A DNA stretch of 64,000 bases from Micromonospora radicis (GTDB lineage: Bacteria; Actinomycetota; Actinomycetes; Mycobacteriales; Micromonosporaceae): positions 186,001 through 250,000 of the forward strand of contig NZ_QXEC01000001.1 of the NCBI RefSeq assembly GCF_003583405.1, written 5' to 3'. A program made the translations under genes and the position numbers. Shown here in pieces: positions 17,810-26,335 of this stretch; the first letter of the stretch is position 1; each line of letters opens with the position of its first letter. The notes beneath the pieces are model-generated. The model did no database searches. It was not told the origin of the DNA and saw only the letters and a program-made list of their open reading frames with translations.

Positions 17810-18656
17810 CGTGATGGGACTTCGCATGATCCTGCGGCGGCTGGGCCGCTCCGGAGCCACCCGCTCCGGCGCCGACCAGCTGCTCGACGGCGCCCGTGGA
17901 CCGCGCAACGCGACGCCTGCCGCCGATTCGCCGGACCGGCTCGCCGGACTGCTGCGAGCCGCTGCCGCCCCGGCGCGCGAGCCGGAACTCGCCGGTGAGG
18001 AGGCGGCGCTCGCCGCGTTCCGCGCCGCGCGACAGGCCGCCCCGGCCGGGCCGGCACCTCGGCCGCGCCGCCGGCCGTTCACCACCGGCGCGGTGGTCTG
18101 GATCGCCGGCGTGGCGGCCACCGCCACCGCGGGTGCGGCCCTGGCGGCGGTCCGCCTGGACCGTCCCGACCAGCCATCCGTCCCGCCGCCGGTACCGGTC
18201 ACCGTGTCGCCCACGCCCGCGCCCACCGGCGCCGGTGCGCGGCCCAACGGGATCGGCACCAGCCCGTCCGTCGGCGTGACGGGCCTGCCGGACGGCGTCG
18301 ACGGGCCGTCGGCCAGCGGAGCCGGACCCGTCGGCGGCGAGCCGGCGGCGACGTCGCCGGCACCCACGCCCGGCCTGGGTGAACCCGATCCCGACGCGAC
18401 GGTGCAGGTCGGGCCCGGTAACTCGAGCAACACCGCCGACCGGGCCGGGCACTGCCGGGCCTACCTGTCCAAGTCCGAGCGGCAGCGGGAGAAGGCCCTG
18501 CAGACCCCCGCGTTCAACGAGTTGGTGGTCGCCGCCGGCGGTGCCGAGCACGTGCTGGCGTACTGCCAGCAGCTGCTGACCGAGGTCGACCCGGCCTGGC
18601 TGGCGAAGCACGGGCCGACGCCCGCCCCGTCGGCCACGGGCGACGCGACATCCTGA
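17802..18656 (+). CDS. Single-pass membrane protein, probable anti-sigma partner of the ECF factor
   Basis: About 284 residues. A cytoplasmic N-terminal part of about 95 residues rich in Ala and Arg contains DRLAGLLRAAAAP. It is followed by one membrane helix (FTTGAVVWIAGVAATATAGAALAAV, about residues 97-121). The outside part is a Pro/Thr/Gly-rich stalk plus a small domain with two Cys residues (GHCRAYLSKSE and HVLAYCQQLL). There is no zinc-binding HxxxCxxC motif, so it is not a ZAS anti-sigma factor. The 8-nt overlap with the sigma gene is the main reason for assigning the partner role. Confidence 0.7.
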   Translation: MVDVMGLRMILRRLGRSGATRSGADQLLDGARGPRNATPAADSPDRLAGLLRAAAAPAREPELAGEEAALAAFRAARQAAPAGPAPRPRRRPFTTGAVVWIAGVAATATAGAALAAVRLDRPDQPSVPPPVPVTVSPTPAPTGAGARPNGIGTSPSVGVTGLPDGVDGPSASGAGPVGGEPAATSPAPTPGLGEPDPDATVQVGPGNSSNTADRAGHCRAYLSKSERQREKALQTPAFNELVVAAGGAEHVLAYCQQLLTEVDPAWLAKHGPTPAPSATGDATS

Positions 18657-18795
18657 TCCGGTCCACCCACGGGCGAGGCCACGCCACCGCCGGGCAGGTG
18701 GCAGCGGGGTGAATGCCGTTCGACGCCCGGCCGGCGCCGGCTGGACAGAAGCGGTGCGACCGTCGGCGGCCCCCACGGATGTCACAGTTCCGGGT

Positions 18796-18801
18796 TACGG
18801 T
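18796..18801 (+). promoter_or_regulatory. -10 element of the egtABCD operon
   Basis: TACGGT lies 37 nt before the egtA ATG, leaving room for the AAGGGAG ribosome site. No clear -35 box is visible. Confidence 0.4.
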
Positions 18802-18838
18802 GTCAGGGCTGAGCCGGCGCCGGGAAGGGAGCCGTCGC

Positions 18839-20074
18839 ATGGTGACATCACCGGAACTGCACCGGGTGGCGGTGCTGCGTGACCGCGCCGCAGCCGCCCG
18901 ACACATCGGCCGGATCTGCTTCAAGACCGGCCCACCGACACTCACCGGTGTCGAACTCGAGTGGACGGTCCACGACGCCGTCGATCCCGCCCGCCCCCTA
19001 GACGCCACGCGGCTGCGCGCGGCGCTCGGACCCTACAACCCCACCACACTGGATCCGACCAGCCCCGCCCGGCGACTGCTCCAGGGCAGCACGGTGACCG
19101 TCGAGCCCGGCGGCCAGGTGGAGATCTCCACCCCGCCGCGAGCCTCCCTCGCCGCGCTGGTCGAGGCCACCCGATCCGACATCGATCAGCTCACCCACCT
19201 GCTGCGGACCGCCGGCCTGCGCCTCGGGCCCGCCGGACTCGACCCGTTCCGGCCGCCCCGGCCGGCGATCGACACACCCCGCTACCGCGCCATGCGGCAG
19301 GTCTTCGACCGCAGCGGCCCGGCCGGGCGGACCATGATGTACAGCAGCGCCGGCCTGCAGGTCTGTCTCGACGCGGGCGAGCCGGACCAACTGGCGGCCC
19401 GGTGGGCGCTGGCACACGCCGTCGGGCCACCACTGCTGGCCGCCTTCGCCACGGCGGGACGGCACGCCGGCCGGGACACCGGCTGGGCGTCGGCCCGGAT
19501 GGGGACGTGGTGGCGCATCGACCCGGCCCGCACCGCGCCGGTCTGGCGGCCGGACCGCGCCGACGCGGAGCCGGTCGCGGCATGGACGGCGTACGTACTG
19601 GCCGCCCCGCTGCTCTGCGTCCGGGACGGCGACGACTGGACCCCACCGCCGGAGCTGACCTTCGCCGACTGGCTCGACGGGGCGCTGCCCCAGCCACCCA
19701 CCGTCGACGACCTCGAATACCACGTGAGCACCCTCTTCCCGCCGGTACGACCGCGCGGCTACCTCGAACTGCGCTATCTCGACGCGCAGCCGGGGCGGGA
19801 CTGGACGCTGCCGCTGGCGGTGCTCGCCGCCCTCTTCAGCGGCGCCGACACGATCGACGCGGCCACGGCGGTGGCCACCCCGGTGGCCGCCGACTGGCGC
19901 ACCGCAGCGCGGCACGGGCTGCGCGCTCCCGCCCTGGCCGCGGCGGCCGTCGCCCTGCTCGACCTGGCCCTGGCCGCGCTGTCCCGGCTCGACCTGCCGC
20001 CGCGACTGCACCACGACATCGAACGGGGACTACGGCGACGGCGGCGTGCCGTCGCGGAGAGGAGGCAACGGTGA
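18839..20074 (+). CDS. egtA: Glutamate-cysteine ligase EgtA
   Basis: About 411 residues. GCS2-type features are GVELEWTVHD near the N-terminus (acidic metal ligands), VEPGGQVEISTPP, MMYSSAGLQVCLD and RPRGYLELRYLDAQP. It makes gamma-glutamylcysteine, the sulfur donor used by EgtB. AAGGGAG lies 7 nt before the ATG at 18839. It is the first gene of an operon in which egtB and egtD start inside the preceding gene. As Micromonosporaceae make mycothiol rather than glutathione, a dedicated gamma-glutamylcysteine synthase fits ergothioneine synthesis. Confidence 0.93.
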   Translation: MVTSPELHRVAVLRDRAAAARHIGRICFKTGPPTLTGVELEWTVHDAVDPARPLDATRLRAALGPYNPTTLDPTSPARRLLQGSTVTVEPGGQVEISTPPRASLAALVEATRSDIDQLTHLLRTAGLRLGPAGLDPFRPPRPAIDTPRYRAMRQVFDRSGPAGRTMMYSSAGLQVCLDAGEPDQLAARWALAHAVGPPLLAAFATAGRHAGRDTGWASARMGTWWRIDPARTAPVWRPDRADAEPVAAWTAYVLAAPLLCVRDGDDWTPPPELTFADWLDGALPQPPTVDDLEYHVSTLFPPVRPRGYLELRYLDAQPGRDWTLPLAVLAALFSGADTIDAATAVATPVAADWRTAARHGLRAPALAAAAVALLDLALAALSRLDLPPRLHHDIERGLRRRRRAVAERRQR

Positions 20075-21408
20075 CCGACACCCCGACCGCGCCGGCCGAC
20101 GGTCGCGGGCTGCGGGACCGCATCGCGGCGGAACTCGAACGCACCCGCGCCCGCACCACGCTGCTCACCGAGGCGGTGGACGACGGCGAGCTGATGCGCC
20201 AGCACTCGCCGCTGATGTCCCCCCTGGTGTGGGATCTGGCCCACGTCGGCAACCAGGAGGAACTCTGGCTGGTCCGCGACGTCGGCGGCCGAGAACCGGT
20301 CCGGTGCGACATCGACGAGTTGTACGACGCCTTCAAGCAGCCCCGCCGTGACCGTCCGGCTCTGCCGCTGCTGCCGCCGGCCGAGGCGCGGGCGTACCTG
20401 GCGACGGTCCGCGACAAGGTGTACGACCTGCTGGACCGGATCGCCTTCGACAACCGTCGACTGGTCGCCGACGGGTTCGCCTTCGGGATGATCGTGCAGC
20501 ACGAGCAGCAGCACGACGAGACGATGCTCGCCACCCACCAACTGCGCTCCGGGCCGGCGGCGCTGCACGCCCCGCCGCCGCCCGAGCCGGCCACCCGGGC
20601 GGCCGGCGAGGTGCTGGTGCCGGCCGGTCCGTTCGTGATGGGCACCGACACCGACCCGTGGGCGCTGGACAACGAGCGCCCCGCGCACCGGGTCGACCTG
20701 CCCGCGTACCTGATCGACGCCGCGCCGGTCACCAACGGCGCGTACCGCGAGTTCATCGCCGACGGCGGATACGACGAGCCCCGCTGGTGGAGTGGACCGG
20801 GCTGGCGGCACCGCCAGGAGGCCGGGCTGAGCGCGCCGATGCACTGGCGACGCGACGGCGACGGCTGGGCGTACCGCCGCTTCGGCCGTTGGACCGCGGT
20901 CCGCGACGACGAGCCGGTGGTGCACGTCTGCTTCCACGAGGCGCAGGCGTACGCCGCGTGGGCGGGTAGGCGGCTGCCCACCGAGGCGGAGTGGGAGAAG
21001 GCGGCCCGCTGGGATCCGGCCACCGGCCGGTCCCGCCGCTACCCGTGGGGCGACGACGAGCCGACCGCCGCGCACGCCAACCTCGGGCAGCGGCACCTGT
21101 GGCCGGCGCCGGTGGGCGCCTACCCGGCCGGCGCCTCGCCGCTGGGTGTGCACCAACTCGTCGGTGACGTCTGGGAGTGGACCAGCACCACCTTCCGGGG
21201 CTATCCGGGCTTCGCCGCCTTCCCGTACCGGGAGTACTCCGAGGTCTTCTTCGGCGCGGAATACCAGGTGCTGCGCGGCGGGTCGTTCGGCACCGACCGG
21301 GCCGCCTGCCGGGGCACGTTCCGCAACTGGGACTACCCGGTACGCCGGCAGATCTTCAGCGGGTTCCGGTGCGCCCGCGACGCCGACGCCGAGCAGGCCC
21401 ACCCGTGA
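20071..21408 (+). CDS. egtB: Hercynine oxygenase EgtB (non-haem iron sulfoxide synthase)
   Basis: About 445 residues, starting at a GTG overlapping the egtA stop (GTGA). The N-terminal DinB-like domain carries the iron-binding triad: His58 in DLAHVGNQEE, and His144 and His148 in the HEQQHDE motif. The C-terminal FGE-sulfatase-type domain contains PAGPFVMGTDT, RLPTEAEWEKAARW, LVGDVWEWTST and LRGGSFGTD. It couples gamma-glutamylcysteine to hercynine using O2, giving the sulfoxide intermediate. Confidence 0.95.
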   Translation: MTDTPTAPADGRGLRDRIAAELERTRARTTLLTEAVDDGELMRQHSPLMSPLVWDLAHVGNQEELWLVRDVGGREPVRCDIDELYDAFKQPRRDRPALPLLPPAEARAYLATVRDKVYDLLDRIAFDNRRLVADGFAFGMIVQHEQQHDETMLATHQLRSGPAALHAPPPPEPATRAAGEVLVPAGPFVMGTDTDPWALDNERPAHRVDLPAYLIDAAPVTNGAYREFIADGGYDEPRWWSGPGWRHRQEAGLSAPMHWRRDGDGWAYRRFGRWTAVRDDEPVVHVCFHEAQAYAAWAGRRLPTEAEWEKAARWDPATGRSRRYPWGDDEPTAAHANLGQRHLWPAPVGAYPAGASPLGVHQLVGDVWEWTSTTFRGYPGFAAFPYREYSEVFFGAEYQVLRGGSFGTDRAACRGTFRNWDYPVRRQIFSGFRCARDADAEQAHP

Positions 21409-21418
21409 GGGTCGCCTG

Positions 21419-22201
21419 ATGTGCCGCCACCTGGCGTACCTGGGTCCCCCGGTGACCCTGCGCGAACTGCTCCTGGACCCGCCGCACTCGCTGCTGCGGC
21501 AGTCCTGGGCACCGCGGGACATGCGCGGCGGCGGGACGATCAACGCCGACGGGTTCGGCGTCGGCTGGTACCCGGACAGCGGCCCGCCGGTGCGGTACCG
21601 GCGGGCTCAGCCGATCTGGACCGACCCGACCATCGCCGATCTCGCGGCGGTCACCTCTACCACGGCGGTGCTGGCCGCGGTGCGGTCGGCCACGGTCGGC
21701 ATGGCGGTCGTCGACGCCGCCGCCGCACCGTTCGCCGAGGGACGGTGGCTGTTCAGCCACAACGGTGTGGTGCGCGGCTGGCCGGACTCGATCGTCCCGC
21801 TCGCCGCCGAGCTGCCGGTACGGGATCTGCTCACCCTCGACGCGACCACCGACTCGGCGCTGCTGTGGGCGCTGGTACGTCATCGGCTGCGGGCGGGTCT
21901 CGACCCGGCGCGGGCGGTCGCCGAGACGGTCACCTCGGTGGCCGCGGCCGCCCCCGGGTCGCGGCTCAACCTGCTGCTCACCGACGGCCGCACGGTGGTC
22001 GCCAGCGCGTTCGGGCACGCGCTGTCGCTGCGGGCGACGGCCGACTCGGTGCTGTTGTCCTCCGAACCACACGACGACGAACCCGGCTGGCGGGAGGTGC
22101 CGCAGGGGCACCTCGTCCGGGCGAACGCGACCGAGGTACACCGGCAGGCCCTCGGCGTGGCGGTGGTACCCGATCAGCTCGACGGAAGGGGAAGTAGATG
22201 A
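21419..22201 (+). CDS. egtC: Ergothioneine gamma-glutamyl hydrolase EgtC
   Basis: About 260 residues. A class II amidotransferase fold with nucleophile Cys2 (MCRHLAYLG), NADGFGVGWY, FSHNGVVRGW and TTDSALLWALV. It removes the glutamate from the EgtB product. It begins 10 nt after egtB and its stop overlaps the egtD start (ATGA). Confidence 0.95.
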   Translation: MCRHLAYLGPPVTLRELLLDPPHSLLRQSWAPRDMRGGGTINADGFGVGWYPDSGPPVRYRRAQPIWTDPTIADLAAVTSTTAVLAAVRSATVGMAVVDAAAAPFAEGRWLFSHNGVVRGWPDSIVPLAAELPVRDLLTLDATTDSALLWALVRHRLRAGLDPARAVAETVTSVAAAAPGSRLNLLLTDGRTVVASAFGHALSLRATADSVLLSSEPHDDEPGWREVPQGHLVRANATEVHRQALGVAVVPDQLDGRGSR

Positions 22202-23163
22202 GCGCGGAACCGCTCGAGATCCATCTCGACGACCAGGACATCGCCGAGAACCTGCGCCGGGACGTCCGCGTCGGGCTGACCGCCGAGCGCAAGTGGCTGC
22301 CCCCGAAGTGGTTCTACGACGCCCGGGGCAGCGAGCTGTTCGACGAGATCACCCGGCTGCCCGAGTACTATCCGACCCGCGCCGAACGTGCGGTGCTGGC
22401 CGGACGAGCTGCCGAGATCGCCGAGCTGACCGGGGCGAAGACGCTGATCGAGCTGGGTTCCGGTTCCTCGGAGAAGACCCGCCTGTTGCTGGACGCCTTC
22501 ACCCGCCGGGGTGGCCTGGGTACCTTCGTACCGCTGGACGTGTCGGTCAGCGCGTTACGCGGCTCGACCGTGACGCTCGCCGCCGACTATCCGGGTCTGC
22601 GGGTACGCGGCATCGTCGGCGACTTCACCCGGGATCTCGACCGGCTGCCGGCCGGCGGTCGGCGGCTGGTGATCTTCCTCGGCGGCACCATCGGCAACCT
22701 GCTGCCGACCGAACGGGCCGAGTTCCTCACCCGGATGCGGACCGCCCTGGAGGCCGGCGACTGGCTGCTGGTCGGCACCGACCTGGTCAAGGATCCGGCG
22801 GTGATCCTGCCCGCCTACGACGACGCGGCCGGGGTGACCGCGGAGTTCAACCGCAACGTCCTGCGGGTGCTCAACCGGGAACTCGGCGCGGATCTCGACC
22901 CGGAGGCGTTCTCCCACGTCGCGCTCTGGGACCGGGACCGGGAGTGGATCGAGATGCGGCTGCGGGCCGAGCGGCCGATGCGGGTCCGGATACTCGACCT
23001 GGTGGTCAGCTTCACCGCGGGGGAGGAGCTGCGTACCGAGGTGTCGGCGAAGTTCCGCCCCGAAGGGATCGCCGCCGAACTCGCCGCCGCGGGGTGGCAC
23101 GCCGAGCGGTTCTGGACCGACCCGGACGACCTGTTCGGGGTGACGCTGGCCCGCGCCGACTGA
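22198..23163 (+). CDS. egtD: Histidine N-alpha-methyltransferase EgtD
   Basis: 321 residues, the normal length. Features are KWLPPKWFYDARGSELFDEIT, the SAM-binding ELGSGSSEKTRLLLDA, FLGGTIGN, and the histidine-binding region through LVGTDLVKDP. It trimethylates histidine to hercynine. It is translationally coupled to egtC. The PLP lyase EgtE is not next to it, and the following transcript is separate (riboswitch promoter at 23202). Confidence 0.96.
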   Translation: MSAEPLEIHLDDQDIAENLRRDVRVGLTAERKWLPPKWFYDARGSELFDEITRLPEYYPTRAERAVLAGRAAEIAELTGAKTLIELGSGSSEKTRLLLDAFTRRGGLGTFVPLDVSVSALRGSTVTLAADYPGLRVRGIVGDFTRDLDRLPAGGRRLVIFLGGTIGNLLPTERAEFLTRMRTALEAGDWLLVGTDLVKDPAVILPAYDDAAGVTAEFNRNVLRVLNRELGADLDPEAFSHVALWDRDREWIEMRLRAERPMRVRILDLVVSFTAGEELRTEVSAKFRPEGIAAELAAAGWHAERFWTDPDDLFGVTLARAD

Positions 23164-23201
23164 CCGGCGCCCCGGTGGGGCCGGCCCGGCCGATGATGGG
23201 C

Positions 23202-23207
23202 TAGGCT
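23202..23207 (+). promoter_or_regulatory. -10 element of the first Mn riboswitch transcript
   Basis: TAGGCT predicts transcription from about 23214, exactly at the 5' edge of the conserved riboswitch. Confidence 0.6.
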
Positions 23208-23212
23208 TGGCG

Positions 23213-23309
23213 CAGCGAAGGGGAGTAGCCCGCAACGTCGTGGTCGACATACTGGTGCGTTCCGCATCCGGCCACGCGGCCTCGTCAGACGAGGCGGGCG
23301 AGACCTTCG
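23213..23309 (+). promoter_or_regulatory. yybP-ykoY manganese riboswitch upstream of the UPF0016 gene
   Basis: The conserved 5' core GAAGGGGAGTAGC (23217-23229) and 3' core GCGAGACCTT (23298-23306 and flank) match the yybP-ykoY aptamer, with an internal CGACATAC. Outer helix P1 is CGAAGG (23216-23221) pairing with CCTTCG (23304-23309). In this family Mn2+ bridges the two conserved loops and stabilises the fold, usually turning on a manganese exporter. The gene downstream is such an exporter. Confidence 0.87.
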
Positions 23310-23333
23310 ACCCAGGCTGTACAGCCGGGTCGA
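23307..23333 (+). terminator. Expression-platform hairpin competing with riboswitch P1
   Basis: TCGACCC (23307-23313) pairs with GGGTCGA (23327-23333), enclosing a further GGCT/AGCC stem. Its left arm shares TCG with the 3' strand of P1 (23304-23309), so the two helices compete. The simplest reading is that without Mn2+ the hairpin forms and attenuates transcription, and with Mn2+ P1 wins. No U-tract follows, which is common in actinobacteria. Confidence 0.6.
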
Positions 23334-23376
23334 GGGCATCCCCGTACCTCCTCCCGGCCTGATCCGGAAGGACGTC

Positions 23377-23964
23377 ATGGAAGGCTTCCTCGTCGCGCTG
23401 GCGGTCAGCTTCGGCGTGATCTTCGTCGCCGAGCTGGGAGACAAGTCCCAGCTCATGGCCCTCGCCTTCGCCACCAGATATCGCACCCTGCCGATCCTGA
23501 TCGGCATCACCGTCGCCACCGCCGTGGTGCACCTGGCCTCGGTGGCCATCGGCCACGGCCTCGGTGCCGCCCTGCCGACCGGCTGGATCTCACTGCTGGC
23601 GGGTCTGGCGTTCATCGGATTCGGGGCGTGGACCCTGCGGGGTGACACCCTCACCGAGGAGGACAAGCGCAAGGCCGCCAAGAGTGGCAAGTCGGCGGTG
23701 TTCACCGTGGGCGTCGCCTTCTTCCTCGCCGAACTCGGCGACAAGACGATGTTGGCCACGATCACCCTGGCCACCCAGTACGGCTGGTTCGGCACCTGGA
23801 TCGGCTCGACCATCGGCATGGTCGCCGCCGACGCGCTGGCCATCATCGTCGGCCGGCTGCTCGGGCGGAAACTGCCGGAACGGACCATCAAGTACGGTGC
23901 CGCGGCGCTGTTCGCCCTCAGTGGTCTCTGGCTGATCATCGAGGCGGCCGCGGAACTGCTCTGA
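23377..23964 (+). CDS. UPF0016/GDT1 family manganese exporter (MneA-like)
   Basis: 195 residues, six membrane helices in two inverted halves. Each half has the signature acidic motif: AELGDKSQ near residue 19 and AELGDKTM near residue 120. Bacterial members export Mn2+; eukaryotic TMEM165/GDT1 are relatives. The start at 23377 follows GGAAGG. The yybP-ykoY riboswitch in its leader fits manganese-induced expression. Confidence 0.93.
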   Translation: MEGFLVALAVSFGVIFVAELGDKSQLMALAFATRYRTLPILIGITVATAVVHLASVAIGHGLGAALPTGWISLLAGLAFIGFGAWTLRGDTLTEEDKRKAAKSGKSAVFTVGVAFFLAELGDKTMLATITLATQYGWFGTWIGSTIGMVAADALAIIVGRLLGRKLPERTIKYGAAALFALSGLWLIIEAAAELL

Positions 23965-24011
23965 GTGCCCCGGCGCTGACTACCCGGGTGCCGGCCGGGT
24001 AAGGCGCCGGG

Positions 24012-24374
24012 ATGGACATCGAGGTGATCCTTCACCGCGGCCACCAGGTCGTGGTGACCGCGGTGGAGGTCGTCGGTGTCGCGGTGATCGTCGCGGGCGT
24101 GGCCTGGGCGGCGCTGCGGTTCGTGGTCGACGGACTGCGTCAGCGTGACGCCACCGTCTTCACCCGGATCCGGCTGACCCTGGGTCGGTTCCTCGTCCTC
24201 GGGCTGGAGTTCCAGCTGGCGGCGGACATCCTGCGTACCGCGTTGTCGCCGACCTTCGCGCAGATCGGCCAACTCGCCGCCATCGCCGCGATCCGGACCG
24301 GGCTCAACCACGTCCTCGGCCGAGAGATCGAGCAGGAGCAGCGGCAGGTCGACCGCCGGGGGCGAACCGGATGA
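24012..24374 (+). CDS. DUF1622 family membrane protein
   Basis: 120 residues. One N-terminal membrane helix (VVGVAVIVAGVAWAALRFVV) is followed by the DUF1622 signature LGRFLVLGLEFQLAADILRT and IAAIRTGLNHVLGREIE. The family is uncharacterised. It overlaps the next small membrane protein by 4 nt (ATGA). It may also be read from the riboswitch promoter, as only 47 bp separate it from the exporter. Confidence 0.85.
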   Translation: MDIEVILHRGHQVVVTAVEVVGVAVIVAGVAWAALRFVVDGLRQRDATVFTRIRLTLGRFLVLGLEFQLAADILRTALSPTFAQIGQLAAIAAIRTGLNHVLGREIEQEQRQVDRRGRTG

Positions 24375-24652
24375 CCGCCACCCTCTCCACCGTGATCACC
24401 GTGATCGGCGTGTTCGCCGCCGGCATCGTGTTGGTCGGTACCCGTTCGGTGCCGACGGCCCTCGGGGTGCTGTTGGACATGCTGGTCGCCGCCGGCCTGG
24501 TCCGGCTGGTCGGCGAGCAGACCTGGGCGGACCTGGCCGGGGTGGTCGCCATCGTGCTGCTGCGCACCGTGCTGCGTGGTGCACTGCTCGCCGACTATCG
24601 GCGGTCGCACCCCGGCGCGACGGTCCGGTCTCGTCGGCCCGGGCGGCGGTGA
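24371..24652 (+). CDS. Small membrane protein, function unknown
   Basis: 93 residues with two to three hydrophobic helices (VITVIGVFAAGIVLVG, ALGVLLDMLVAAGLVRLV, LAGVVAIVLLRTVLRGAL) and a basic C-terminus. Start overlaps the DUF1622 stop, so the two are coupled and possibly form one membrane complex. Confidence 0.75.
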   Translation: MTATLSTVITVIGVFAAGIVLVGTRSVPTALGVLLDMLVAAGLVRLVGEQTWADLAGVVAIVLLRTVLRGALLADYRRSHPGATVRSRRPGRR

Positions 24653-24883
24653 GCGCGTCCTCGCGCGCCCGCCCCGGAGAAACCCGCATCTTTTCCGCCG
24701 GAAAGCGATTCCGACGCACCGTCGCTCCGGTTGGGCATTCCGAGCACCGTGGTCTGCGAGGAAAACACCTAACTCCGGACATAAGTCGCAGAAGCCGCTT
24801 TAATGGTTTCACGAGATTGAGTCGACCTTGGGGGTTTTTGTGAAGCTCTTTGGCGTTACCGGCCCGATCCGGAGGCATGTCTG

Positions 24884-26335
24884 ATGGACCTGTTGCGCCA
24901 GCTACGCCTCGTGCGCCAGCACTGGTGGATCGTCCTGGTCACCCTCATGGTCGCGCTGGGCGTGACCGCCCTGGTCACGGTCCGGGCGCAACCCCGGTAC
25001 GTCGCCTCGGTCACCTTCTTCGTCACCACCCCCAGCCAGGGCGTCTCCGACGCCTACCAGGGTGGGCTCTTCCTACAGCAGCGGGTCAAGTCCTACGCGG
25101 AACTGCTGACCAGCGACCGGCTCGCGCAGAGCATGGTGTCCGAGCGGCAACTGGGGTTGACCGCGGATGAGGTCCAGCGGCGGGTCAGCACCTCCACCGA
25201 AACCGGCACCGTCCTGCTGCGCGCCTCGGTGACCGACACCGACCAGGCCCGGGCACTGCGGATCACGGAGGCGCTCGCGGCGAACTTCGTGGAACTGGTC
25301 CAGAAGGTCGAGACCCGGCCCGACGGCAGCGCCGGACCGATCAAGATCGAGGTGGTCAGCGGCCCGGGGGTCAGCCCCACGCCGGTCTCGCCGCAGCCGG
25401 TACGCAACACCGTCATCGGCGCCCTGCTCGGGCTGCTCGCCGGCGTGGGCCTGGCGATCCTGCGCGGCATGGCCGACGTCCGACTGCGGGACGCCGCCGG
25501 GCTGCAACGGGTGACCGGCAGCCCGCTGCTCGGCGAGATCCCGCTCGATCCCAGCGCCCGGGTGGCGCCACTGATCGTCGGTGAGGCCGCCACCTCGGCC
25601 CGCGCCGAGGCGGTTCGCAAACTGCGGACGAACCTGCGCTTCGTCGACGTGCACGAGCCGGCCCGGGTGATCGCCGTCACCAGCGCCCTGCAGGGCGAGG
25701 GCAAGACCACCATGTCGTGCAACCTGGCGATCGCCCTGGCCGAGGCGGGCTGGCGGGTTCTGCTGGTCGACGCCGACCTGCGCCGGCCCAAGGTCGGTGA
25801 CTACCTGGGCATCGACTCCGGCGTCGGGCTCACCGACGTGCTGGTCGGCGACGTGCACGTCGGTGACGTGGTACAGCGTTGGGGCGACAAGTCACTGCTC
25901 GTGCTGCCCAGCGGCTCGGCGCCGCCCAACCCGAGCGAACTGCTCGGCTCGAAGGCGATGTCGGACCTGTTGCTGGCGCTGCGCGAGTCGGCCGACATCG
26001 TCATCATCGACACCGCGCCGCTGCTCGCGGTCACCGACGGTGTGGTGGTCGCGGTGCAGGCCGACGGCGCGCTGCTGGTCAGCCAGCAGGGTCGTACCTC
26101 GCGGACCCAGGTGGCCGCGGCGGCCCGGGCCCTGCACTCGGTGTCGGTGCGGCTGCTCGGCTGCGTGCTGAACATGGCCCGGGTGCCGAAGACCGAGGCG
26201 TACCAGTACGAGGCCTACCGGGTGGTCGCGGGGACCGCGTCGACGGACGGGATCCCGGCTGGCCGGCACGCCGAGCGGGATGCCGCCGCCGACAAGGTCG
26301 ACCACACGCAGGAACTCACCCGGCTGTCCCGATGA
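24884..26335 (+). CDS. Polysaccharide chain-length determinant / bacterial tyrosine kinase (Wzz-Wzc/CpsD fusion)
   Basis: 483 residues. The N-terminal Wzz domain is bounded by two membrane helices (WWIVLVTLMVALGVTALVTV and VIGALLGLLAGVGLAIL). The C-terminal BY-kinase has Walker A SALQGEGKTT with Lys274, Walker A' VDADLRRP (Asp296, Asp298) and Walker B VIIDTAPLL. A short Tyr cluster near the end (Tyr440, Tyr442, Tyr445) is the likely autophosphorylation site. It controls export and length of a surface polysaccharide. The preceding 230 bp (24653-24883) are less GC-rich and contain the promoter; CCGGAGG lies just upstream of the ATG. Its 3' end overlaps the opposing phosphatase gene by 20 bp. 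Confidence 0.92.
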   Translation: MDLLRQLRLVRQHWWIVLVTLMVALGVTALVTVRAQPRYVASVTFFVTTPSQGVSDAYQGGLFLQQRVKSYAELLTSDRLAQSMVSERQLGLTADEVQRRVSTSTETGTVLLRASVTDTDQARALRITEALAANFVELVQKVETRPDGSAGPIKIEVVSGPGVSPTPVSPQPVRNTVIGALLGLLAGVGLAILRGMADVRLRDAAGLQRVTGSPLLGEIPLDPSARVAPLIVGEAATSARAEAVRKLRTNLRFVDVHEPARVIAVTSALQGEGKTTMSCNLAIALAEAGWRVLLVDADLRRPKVGDYLGIDSGVGLTDVLVGDVHVGDVVQRWGDKSLLVLPSGSAPPNPSELLGSKAMSDLLLALRESADIVIIDTAPLLAVTDGVVVAVQADGALLVSQQGRTSRTQVAAAARALHSVSVRLLGCVLNMARVPKTEAYQYEAYRVVAGTASTDGIPAGRHAERDAAADKVDHTQELTRLSR

